From NCBI GenBank assembly GCA_016793585.1, contig JAEUJR010000335.1, positions 1-11,930 on the forward strand: 11,930 nt of DNA, written 5' to 3'. The position numbers and the translations under genes are program-made. The notes beneath the pieces are model-generated. The model did no database searches. It saw only the letters and a list, made by a program, of their open reading frames with translations, and was not told where the DNA came from. Below, piece after piece: positions 1 to 5,602 of the stretch (within the stretch, counting starts at the first letter, position 1; every line of letters begins with the position of its first letter). The DNA comes from Archangium sp. (lineage in GTDB: Bacteria; Myxococcota; Myxococcia; Myxococcales; Myxococcaceae).

Positions 1-1
1 C

Positions 2-160
2 GTCTCGAACTTCGTCTTCTACTCGCCGATGCACGTGTACCGATCGCCGCGTGAAGCGATGCCGCACGAACAGGCCGGCGCGCTCTCGGGGAAGATGGGC
101 GCGATGGGCTCGGAAGGTCTGCCGAAGGCGTCGCTGCGCGCACCGACCGAAATTCCCTGA
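2..160 (+). CDS. C-terminal end of an unrecognised protein (5' end outside the window)
   Basis: Frame 2 is open from the left edge to the TGA at 158-160 and gives 52 residues, ending in LRAPTEIP. The visible part starts VSNFVFYSPMHVYRSPREAM and continues with a Gly/Met/Ala-rich stretch. Third codon positions are mostly G or C, as in the other genes here, and the stop falls exactly in a palindrome that looks like a terminator, which supports a real gene end. I do not recognise the family. The downstream neighbour is on the opposite strand with its stop three bases away, so this gene ends its transcription unit. The minus-strand frame over the same bases has an unnatural Arg/Ser/Cys-rich composition and is less credible. 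Confidence 0.55.
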   Translation, partial: VSNFVFYSPMHVYRSPREAMPHEQAGALSGKMGAMGSEGLPKASLRAPTEIP

Positions 161-171
161 ACGTCAGGGAA
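153..171. terminator. Palindrome holding both converging stop codons; probable bidirectional terminator
   Basis: TTCCCTGA (153-160) and TCAGGGAA (164-171) form a perfect 8-bp stem with a 3-base loop. The TGA of the plus-strand gene (158-160) and the TGA of the minus-strand lipoprotein gene (complement of 164-166) lie in opposite arms. Read on the minus strand the stem is followed by a short T-containing tail (TTTCGG); on the plus strand there is no T-run. The position between converging genes fits a shared terminator, but without a strong U-tract its efficiency is uncertain. Confidence 0.5.
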
Positions 172-316
172 CTCCGGCGTCGCCTTCTTGACGGCACACG
201 CCGGCGTCCTGACCGAAGGCGATCTCGCACTTCGTCGCGTACGGGCACTCGTCGTCGGCGCGACACACGCGCGGCTCGAGACACCCAGAGAGCAGAACCA
301 GCAGCAGCCAACGCAT
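164..316 (-). CDS. Small Cys-rich lipoprotein (50 aa)
   Basis: The ATG at 316 (minus strand) is preceded by AAGGTG about six bases upstream, a reasonable ribosome binding site. The product starts MRWLLLVLLSGC, a short lipoprotein signal with lipobox LSGC, so mature Cys12 would carry lipid. The 38 residues after that Cys hold four more Cys (18, 24, 30, 41), enough for two disulfides, and the protein ends in GDAGVP. The function is unknown. Because +2 is Leu rather than Asp, an outer-membrane location is plausible by E. coli rules, though myxobacterial sorting may differ. The frame stays open far upstream of the ATG, but that part is antisense to the next gene and has no natural composition. 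The gene looks monocistronic, diverging from the membrane-protein gene at 425. Confidence 0.65.
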   Translation of the reverse strand: MRWLLLVLLSGCLEPRVCRADDECPYATKCEIAFGQDAGVCRQEGDAGVP

Positions 317-424
317 CGAGAGCACCTTGCCACGTTGCGCACCGTTCTGCGCAGCGCCGACGCGTGGAATAGCGCGCAGAGCGCCCTGGTTCGCGTGCCT
401 GATCTTCACTCGAAAGGGCCGACC
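317..424. promoter_or_regulatory. Divergent intergenic gap, probably holding both promoters
   Basis: These 108 bases separate the 5' ends of the lipoprotein gene (minus) and the membrane-protein gene (plus), so promoters in both directions are expected here. I see no convincing -35/-10 pair on either strand. Two copies of the self-complementary hexamer TGCGCA lie at 336-341 and 348-353, 12 bp apart centre to centre; they could be an operator but may be chance in G+C-rich DNA. AAAGGG at 413-418 is the ribosome binding site for the gene at 425. Confidence 0.35.
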
Positions 425-1129
425 ATGAAGCCGACACTCGACGCGCGTGTGTTGCAGTTCGCAGGACTTGGGTTGCTGGCACTCGCGGCCGTGTTCGGCT
501 GGGAGGAGTTGAACCTCGAGGCGGTGCTGATCGCGGTGATCGTCTCGGGCGTGGTCACGATGTTCAGCCTGCAGAAGCTCGAAGGCGCGATGCGCTGGCT
601 CTCGCCCGCCCTCTTGTTGATCGCGGCGATGGTCAGCGGCGCCGCGTGGCTCGCGTTCAAGTTGCCACTGCTCCTGCTCGGCGTCGCGCTGCCCGTGATC
701 GGAGCGGCCTGGGTCGCGGTTCGAATGCTCCGTGAAGAGACGCGCGTCGTCGCTCCGGGAGCCGTCGCCGAACTTCCGCTCCGCGTCCCCGAGTTTCTCA
801 CCTGGCAGACGCTGGGCCTCGGGCTGCTCGTGCTGACGGGCGGTGCGTACTTTCACCTGCTCACCCTGCAGGTCGACGATCTCGGCCGGCGGCTGGTGCT
901 CACCCTCGTGTGGACGCTGGTCGGTCTCGGCGCGGTGCTGCTCGGCCGCAAGCTCGACGACACTGCGCCGCGCGATGCTGGCTTCGTCGTGCTCGCGGCC
1001 GCGATCGGGAAGGCCACGCTCTACGACACGACCCATCTCTTCGGCGGCCTGCGCATCGCGGTGCTGATCGCCGTCGGCGCCCTGCTCCTCGCCGGCTCGC
1101 AGCTCGTCAAGCGCGTGGAGGCCCGGTGA
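425..1129 (+). CDS. Multi-pass membrane protein resembling the C-terminal part of DUF2339
   Basis: The ATG at 425 is preceded by AAAGGG with a six-base spacer; the frame is open from 188, but only this start has a good site and leads straight into natural sequence. The 234-residue product is almost entirely hydrophobic, with about seven or eight membrane segments, near residues 9-25, 32-50, 58-75, 80-98, 127-147, 156-174, 183-197 and 208-226. The last 70 residues, with a GKATLYD motif (195-201) followed by GLRIAVLIAVGALLL, resemble the end of DUF2339 membrane proteins, where a K-x-x-x-x-D motif precedes the final hydrophobic pair. DUF2339 proteins are usually much longer, so this would be a short relative. 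The function of that family is unknown. The stop overlaps the next start (GTGA), implying a shared transcript and coupled translation. Confidence 0.8.
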   Translation: MKPTLDARVLQFAGLGLLALAAVFGWEELNLEAVLIAVIVSGVVTMFSLQKLEGAMRWLSPALLLIAAMVSGAAWLAFKLPLLLLGVALPVIGAAWVAVRMLREETRVVAPGAVAELPLRVPEFLTWQTLGLGLLVLTGGAYFHLLTLQVDDLGRRLVLTLVWTLVGLGAVLLGRKLDDTAPRDAGFVVLAAAIGKATLYDTTHLFGGLRIAVLIAVGALLLAGSQLVKRVEAR

Positions 1130-1761
1130 TTCTCGCCATCGTGCTCGCACAGTGCTTCGTGCTCGAAGATCCCACGCCGGGGTGGAAGCAGGTGACGCTC
1201 CCCGCAGAGGCGCCTCAGCTCGCGGCGCCGGAAGGCTACGAACAGTTCCGCTCGGGTGACCCGCTCGTCATGACCCACGACCTGGAGTCGATCTTCCGCA
1301 ACACCTGGAAGTCCTCGCCCGGAAAACACGAGTTCGAGTTCGGTCTCGCGCCCGGCGCACGAACGCTGACCGTGCAGTTCACGCAGCCGCTCTACGGAGC
1401 GAAGGTCGACGTCGTGCTCGAAGGCCGCCGCGGCCGAATGGCCGTCATGAACGAGAAGCGCATCGAGGGTGATCGGCTCGAGCTCGGCATCGCGCTGCCC
1501 GAAGCCACCACCGCGAGAGTCTCGGTGCACAGCCACCTTCGCGGCGCGCCAACCCTCTCATTCGCCGAAGTCGAGAGTGTGAGCCGCCCGCGCGCGATCG
1601 ATCTGCCCGCGCAGTTCACCCTCGGCCGATCGCTGTTCGTCTTGAAGGGAAGCGGCCCGCTCACCCTCTGCCAGCGCCCAGCCCAGCAGCTCCGAATCAA
1701 CGCGCGCTCCCTGCTCGAACCCACCGTCACCTCTGCCCTGATCACGCGAACAAAGTCGTAA
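1126..1761 (+). CDS. Exported protein of unknown function, coupled to the upstream membrane protein
   Basis: The GTG at 1126 overlaps the upstream TGA as GTGA, so translation is probably coupled. The 211-residue product begins MILAIVLAQCFVLEDP: a very short hydrophobic run without the usual basic n-region, then Cys10. LAQC is a poor lipobox because of Gln at -1, so ordinary secretion or an atypical signal is possible. The rest is soluble, with alternating hydrophobic stretches typical of beta structure (for example residues 67-102 and 117-135), a basic patch RRGRMAVMNEKR (101-112) and one further Cys (182). I recognise no domain. Its size and place after a membrane protein suggest a periplasmic partner of that protein, but this is inference. 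Confidence 0.7.
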   Translation: MILAIVLAQCFVLEDPTPGWKQVTLPAEAPQLAAPEGYEQFRSGDPLVMTHDLESIFRNTWKSSPGKHEFEFGLAPGARTLTVQFTQPLYGAKVDVVLEGRRGRMAVMNEKRIEGDRLELGIALPEATTARVSVHSHLRGAPTLSFAEVESVSRPRAIDLPAQFTLGRSLFVLKGSGPLTLCQRPAQQLRINARSLLEPTVTSALITRTKS

Positions 1762-1848
1762 ACCCCCGAACTTTCGAACCTTTCTCTTCTGCAGAACCCC
1801 GAAATCACGTGAGCCGTGGCAGGCTCGTGGGGCTTCTCACCCACTGAG
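1762..1848 (+). promoter_or_regulatory. Gap upstream of the sigma-factor gene; possible self-controlled ECF promoter
   Basis: This 87-bp gap is the largest on the plus strand between 425 and 8757, and contains a pyrimidine-rich, less G+C-rich stretch. GAAC, the core of many ECF -35 elements, occurs at 1768-1771, 1776-1779 and 1794-1797. I cannot match a reliable -10 at the right spacing, so no single promoter is called. There is also an 8-bp palindrome TCACGTGA (1805-1812) and a weak hairpin (GTGGG 1827-1831, CCCAC 1840-1844) just before the ATG at 1849. No terminator-like stem is seen, so read-through from 1126 is possible. Confidence 0.25.
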
Positions 1849-2433
1849 ATGTCCGCCGCCAACGACAGTGCACGCGTGCTGCCCTTCCGGCAGACCTCCA
1901 GCGAGAGCGATGCGACGCTCGTCGCGGCGGCGCGCGAGCAGAAGCGGTGGGCGCAAGAGGCGCTGTTCCGCCGGCACTCCCGAATGGCGATGGGCCTCGC
2001 GCACCGGCTGGCTCCCGAAGAAGACGCGCGCGACATCGCGCACGACGCGTTCCTCAACGCCTTCACGCGCATCACGCAGCTTCGCAACGCTGACTCATTC
2101 TCGACCTGGCTCGGCGGCATCGTCGTCTTCGAAGTGAGGCGTCGTCTGCGTCGCCGTCGCCTGCTCTCGCGGCTCGGGTTTGGCCACGTGTCTGATGAAG
2201 AGGTCGAAGTGCGTGCCTCGACCGATGCGCCACCCGAGACGCGGGCCGAGCTTCAAGATCTGTATCGGGGGCTCAAGGCGCTCTCGACCGAAGAGCGGCT
2301 CTGTCTCGTGCTGTACCGGGTCGAAGGGCTCGAGCTCACCGAGGTCGCGAGTGCGCTCGATCTCTCCCTCGCCACCGTGAAGCGCCGCATCTCTGCGGCC
2401 GATCAGAAACTCCAGGAGGTGCGCCATGGCTGA
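1849..2433 (+). CDS. ECF-type RNA polymerase sigma factor
   Basis: The 194-residue product has a sigma region 2 at about residues 35-105 (EDARDIAHDAFLNAFTRI, then FSTWLGGIVVFEVRRRLRRR) and a region 4 helix-turn-helix at about 138-190 (LYRGLKALSTEERLCLVLYR, then TEVASALDLSLATVKRRI). Regions 1 and 3 are absent, as in ECF factors. It should direct core RNA polymerase to a small regulon, likely including its own cluster. The ATG at 1849 is chosen; a GTG at 1816 in frame would add 11 residues, and neither start has a strong ribosome binding site. The gene overlaps the FecR-like gene by eight bases, the usual arrangement for a sigma factor and its membrane regulator. The Arg-rich run at 97-104 is unusually basic. 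Confidence 0.9.
   Translation: MSAANDSARVLPFRQTSSESDATLVAAAREQKRWAQEALFRRHSRMAMGLAHRLAPEEDARDIAHDAFLNAFTRITQLRNADSFSTWLGGIVVFEVRRRLRRRRLLSRLGFGHVSDEEVEVRASTDAPPETRAELQDLYRGLKALSTEERLCLVLYRVEGLELTEVASALDLSLATVKRRISAADQKLQEVRHG
2414..2420 (+). promoter_or_regulatory. Strong ribosome binding site of the FecR-like gene
   Basis: AGGAGGT lies five bases before the ATG at 2426, inside the end of the sigma-factor gene. It is the best Shine-Dalgarno match seen in the window and fixes the start of the FecR-like gene. The sigma factor itself has no clear site, so the regulator may be translated more efficiently than the sigma factor, which would keep sigma inhibited at rest. That last point is inference. 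Confidence 0.7.
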
Positions 2434-3535
2434 CCCGCACGGGCCGCTGTCGGAGCACATTCAGTACACCGTCACCGATCGCGAGGTCGACGAGAGCTGG
2501 CAACGGCTCGACTCGGCGCTGCGACCGGAGCGACGGTTCTCGAAGCCGCTCGTGTTCGCGAGTGTCGGTGTCGTGGCGATCGCGATCGTCATCGGCGTCA
2601 TCTCGCTGCGCCGCGCGCCCACCGAAGGCGTGCTCGAAGCCGGAGCGATGCTCGCCGCGGGCACGGCGCCGCTGCAGACAACGCTGCGTGAAGGCTCCAC
2701 CGTGCGAGCCGACGCCGCCTCGAAGGGCGCGCTCGAAGTCGCCACCGCCTCGGAGGTGCGCGTACGCCTCGACGAAGGTTCGATGCACTTCGACGTGGCG
2801 CGAAACCCGTCGCGGCGGTTCGTGGTGAAGGCGGGTCGGGTCGAGGTTCGAGTCATCGGCACGGCCTTCACGGTTCGGCGCTCGACGACGGTGGCGGCGG
2901 TCTCGGTGACGGTCGATCGCGGCATCGTCGAGGTGTGGATTGGTGATGTGCAGCGCGCGGTGTTGAACGCGGGGCAGACCTGGAACGAACCGGTCGAGAC
3001 CGCGGCGGTCGTCGAGCCCGAACCCGCGATCGAGGTCGAGGCGCCTGCGGTCGAGGTCGAACAGCCAGTGAAGCGCACCGCACCGAACAAGAAGAAGCTC
3101 GTGGCCGCGAAGAGCGCGCCCACCGAGGCTCCGGCGCCCGTGGTCGCGACGCCTGCGCTCCCCGATGATCCCTCCACCCTCTTCCGCCTCGCACTCGATG
3201 CGCGTCGCGCAGGCCGGGCTCGTGAAGCGGCTGACGCGTTCACCAACTTCCTCGCGAAGTTCCCTGACGACAGCCGCTCGGGGCTCGTGTTGTTCGAGCT
3301 CGGCCGCCTGCAGATGGATCAGCTGCACGCGAGCGGCGACGCCGTGAGGTCTCTCGAGCGCGCGATCGCGAAGGCGCCGCAGGGCTCATACGCGGAAGAC
3401 GCGATGGCTCGGCTCGTTCAGCTTCATCACGATCGCAGAGAAGCGACGGCCTGCCGCGACGCGCGTGATGGCTACTTGAAGCGCTTCCCTGCTGGCGTGC
3501 ACGCGGCCACACTCGGCGCCCTCTGCTCGTTCTGA
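2426..3535 (+). CDS. FecR-like transmembrane sigma regulator with C-terminal TPR repeats
   Basis: The 369-residue protein has four parts. Residues 1-42 are soluble and probably face the cytoplasm, where they could bind the sigma factor. One membrane helix follows (about 43-61). A FecR domain spans about 70-185, shown by the pattern VEVRVIGTAFTVRR (139-152) followed by VSVTVDRGIVEVWIG. A Pro/Glu/Val-rich linker (190-246) leads to tandem TPR-like helices (250-369) with spaced Ala and small residues and FAKFP/KRFP-type ends. In known systems FecR proteins control an ECF sigma factor in response to a signal from the outer membrane. Here a TPR region replaces the usual short C-terminal part and could bind another envelope protein, for example the product of the next gene. 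The start is set by a near-perfect ribosome binding site. Confidence 0.85.
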   Translation: MADPHGPLSEHIQYTVTDREVDESWQRLDSALRPERRFSKPLVFASVGVVAIAIVIGVISLRRAPTEGVLEAGAMLAAGTAPLQTTLREGSTVRADAASKGALEVATASEVRVRLDEGSMHFDVARNPSRRFVVKAGRVEVRVIGTAFTVRRSTTVAAVSVTVDRGIVEVWIGDVQRAVLNAGQTWNEPVETAAVVEPEPAIEVEAPAVEVEQPVKRTAPNKKKLVAAKSAPTEAPAPVVATPALPDDPSTLFRLALDARRAGRAREAADAFTNFLAKFPDDSRSGLVLFELGRLQMDQLHASGDAVRSLERAIAKAPQGSYAEDAMARLVQLHHDRREATACRDARDGYLKRFPAGVHAATLGALCSF

Positions 3536-3551
3536 TCTCCCGAGGGCTGGC

Positions 3552-4457
3552 GTGCTGGTGACGGTGTTGACGGTGATGCTCGCGCAGGCGCCGTGTGACC
3601 CGGAGTGGCCGACCCTCGCCTTGAAGCTCGCGGGCCCCGGGCTGCTGCCGTCGATCGCCGCCGCCGTTCGTGACGAGTCGCTCTTCGAAGCGCGACAGGT
3701 CGGCTTCTGTCCCATCGACGACGTGAAGGCCGCGAAGGCGACGGCGATCGTCGACTGGCCAGAGACCGGCACGCTCTCGCTCACGGTCGCGGTTCCTTCG
3801 GGGCAGTCGGTGCGGCAGCTGCAACGGGCGCTCGATCTCTCCGCCGTTCCGCCTGATGGCTACGCGCTGACGATCGGCTCCAGCCTCGGAGAGCTGCTGC
3901 GTGAAGCGAGACGGGAGCTGCCTGGCCTCGCGCCGTCGGAGCCCGAAGTGGCGCCCTCATGGGGCTTCGGCGCCCAGCTCGCAGGAGAAGCGTTCACCGG
4001 AGGCCAACTTCACGGCGGTGTCGACGTGTTCGCGCGGCATCGCTTCGGAAACCGGCTTCACCTGCAGCTCGAGGCGGGCTTCCGCTCGGCCATTCCTTCC
4101 GAGGCGCCCTCGGGCCGCGTCACCACGCTCGCGATCATCGGCGCACTTCATGGCGTGTTCGATCTGCTTCAACTCGGGCGCTTCGCGATCGGCGCAGTCG
4201 CAGGAGCCCGCCTGGGTTGGGTTCGGCTCGAGGGAACGCCACGCGCTCCCGCGACCGGAGCGACCGCGACGGGCTGGCTCTCGACGCTTCGCGCTGGAGC
4301 CGAGCTGCGGTGGGCGACGAGGCCCGTGCTCTTCTTCGCGCGGCTCACGGCGGGCGCGCCGCTCGTTGGAGTCGCGGCCATCGATGGTGACCGGCGCGTC
4401 ACCAGCACGACAGGCTTCGAAGGCGGGCTCACCGTGGGCGCGGGAGGTGCGTGGTGA
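3552..4457 (+). CDS. Exported protein with a predicted outer-membrane beta-barrel domain
   Basis: The GTG at 3552 follows GAGGG with a short spacer; a GTG at 3558 is a possible alternative. The 301-residue product has a short signal peptide (MLVTVLTVMLAQA), then a periplasmic N-terminal domain (about 15-125) with two Cys (15 and 53) that could pair. A linker (126-134) leads to a C-terminal half of alternating residues rich in Gly, Ala and aromatics (135-301), ending in Trp, as expected of an outer-membrane barrel. Candidate strands include GFGAQLAGEAF, LHLQLEAGF, RFAIGAVAGARLGWVRLEG and FEGGLTVGAGGAW. The fold is inferred from pattern, not from a recognised family. Lying between the FecR-like gene and a surface lipoprotein gene, it may pass a signal across the outer membrane. 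Its stop overlaps the next start (GTGA). Confidence 0.75.
   Translation: MLVTVLTVMLAQAPCDPEWPTLALKLAGPGLLPSIAAAVRDESLFEARQVGFCPIDDVKAAKATAIVDWPETGTLSLTVAVPSGQSVRQLQRALDLSAVPPDGYALTIGSSLGELLREARRELPGLAPSEPEVAPSWGFGAQLAGEAFTGGQLHGGVDVFARHRFGNRLHLQLEAGFRSAIPSEAPSGRVTTLAIIGALHGVFDLLQLGRFAIGAVAGARLGWVRLEGTPRAPATGATATGWLSTLRAGAELRWATRPVLFFARLTAGAPLVGVAAIDGDRRVTSTTGFEGGLTVGAGGAW
4442..4448 (+). promoter_or_regulatory. Ribosome binding site that sets the start of the RCC1 lipoprotein gene
   Basis: GGGAGGT lies five bases before the GTG at 4454 but only two before the in-frame GTG at 4451. The normal spacing favours 4454, which also gives a GTGA overlap with the upstream stop, the same junction type as at 1126. 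Confidence 0.6.
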
Positions 4458-5590
4458 GGGTCGCCCTGCTCTTTCTCTTCACCTCTGCCTGCGTGACCGA
4501 GCTGCCGGTGTTGTTCCCCTACGACGGAGGCATGCCCGTTCCCAGCGTGAGCGGCGGCCGCTTCCTCAGCCTGGGCTACCGCCACACCTGCGACATTCGC
4601 GCGGGCCGACTGCGCTGCTGGGGTGAAGGCGCCGACAACGCACTCGGCCTCGGCGACACGATGCTTCGCAAGACGCCCGCGTTCGTCGACGACGCGACCG
4701 ACTGGGCGTCGATCTCCACGGGCGAGCAACACACCTGCGCGCTCAAGGCTGATGGCAGCGTGTGGTGTTTCGGCAGCAACCAGGCCGGCCAGCTCGGCGT
4801 GGGCGATCTGCTGCCGAGACCGGCGCCCACGCGAGTCACGCTCCCGCACCCGGCGCGATCACTCTCGACCACGAACAGCCACACCTGCGTCGTCTTGTCG
4901 GACGCGTCGGGCTGGTGCTGGGGCGCGAACTGGGAAGGCCAGCTCGGGCTCTCAGACACGCACCCCGGCGCCGATCAGCCCTCGCCCCAACCGATCTCGG
5001 GCAACGCGCAGTGGCGCCTCATCGAGCCCGGCCAGGGCCACACCTGTGGTCTTCAGAACGACGGCTCGCTCTGGTGCTGGGGCCGCAACGATCGCCGTCA
5101 CCTCGGGCTCGGCGCTGGTTCGCCGCCGCAGGTTCGCCCGCCCACGAGAATCGGCACCCGCACCGACTGGAAGGCGCTCTCGTCATCGCAAGAAGGAACA
5201 TGCGCGATCGCGAACGACGACAGCGTGTGGTGTCAGGGCGGCTCGTTCGAAACCGGCATCTCGGAGTACCCCGTGCCCACGCGGCTCGGCACTGCCTCAT
5301 GGCACTTGTTCCGCACCGACACGTTCCACGCGTGTGGTCTGCAGCTCGATGGCTCGCTCTGGTGTCTTGGCCGCGGCATCGAAGGGCAACTGGGGGTCGG
5401 CGATCTCAATCCTCGCGGAGCCCTCACGCAGGTCGGCACCGACACCGATTGGGTCGACGTGCAGGTCGGCCGCTTTCACACCTGCGCGCGCAAGGGCAAC
5501 GGGTCGCTGTTCTGCACGGGAGAAAACGTCGACGGCCGGCTGGGCCTCGCTGACCTCACCCGTCGCCGGGCATTCACATTGGTGCCCTGA
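4454..5590 (+). CDS. RCC1-repeat lipoprotein, predicted seven-bladed propeller with a Cys pair in each blade
   Basis: The 378-residue product starts MRVALLFLFTSAC, a short lipoprotein signal with Cys13 as lipid anchor. Seven RCC1-like repeats follow, each with the pattern (H)TC...dGs.WCwG.n..gqLGlGD. Each repeat has two Cys, at 46/55, 95/105, 145/155, 198/208, 250/260, 294/304 and 344/354, and no other Cys occurs besides Cys13. In six repeats the pair is exactly ten residues apart, and nine in the first. RCC1 proteins fold as seven-bladed propellers, so this is one full propeller, probably with a disulfide in each blade. The fifth repeat has lost the final LGLGD. Bacterial RCC1 proteins bind varied partners, and the ligand here is unknown. 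The location, GTGA-coupled to a predicted barrel gene downstream of sigma/FecR, suggests a cell-envelope ligand-binding or assembly role. Confidence 0.85.
   Translation: MRVALLFLFTSACVTELPVLFPYDGGMPVPSVSGGRFLSLGYRHTCDIRAGRLRCWGEGADNALGLGDTMLRKTPAFVDDATDWASISTGEQHTCALKADGSVWCFGSNQAGQLGVGDLLPRPAPTRVTLPHPARSLSTTNSHTCVVLSDASGWCWGANWEGQLGLSDTHPGADQPSPQPISGNAQWRLIEPGQGHTCGLQNDGSLWCWGRNDRRHLGLGAGSPPQVRPPTRIGTRTDWKALSSSQEGTCAIANDDSVWCQGGSFETGISEYPVPTRLGTASWHLFRTDTFHACGLQLDGSLWCLGRGIEGQLGVGDLNPRGALTQVGTDTDWVDVQVGRFHTCARKGNGSLFCTGENVDGRLGLADLTRRRAFTLVP
4559..5551 (+). repeat. Seven RCC1 repeat units within the lipoprotein gene
   Basis: The encoded repeats are about 50 residues (150 bases) apart on average. 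They are related at protein level but diverged at DNA level, so they are an old domain repeat and not a recent tandem duplication. Unit five (around codons 240-271) is the most degenerate. Confidence 0.75.
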
Positions 5591-5602
5591 CGCGCAGGCG
5601 TT

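Noticed and set aside
188..424. N-terminal extension of the membrane protein from an ATG at 188
   Set aside because: It would overlap the lipoprotein gene and add a non-natural sequence; the ATG at 425 has a proper ribosome binding site.
910..1125. N-terminal extension of the 1126 protein from an ATG at 910
   Set aside because: The added residues are an Arg/Ala-rich shadow of the membrane-protein gene; the GTG at 1126 gives a hydrophobic signal-like start.
317..1150. Upstream extension of the minus-strand lipoprotein frame to 328 residues
   Set aside because: The part before the ATG at 316 is antisense to the membrane-protein gene and Arg/Glu/Gln-rich; the lipoprotein signal only works from the internal ATG.
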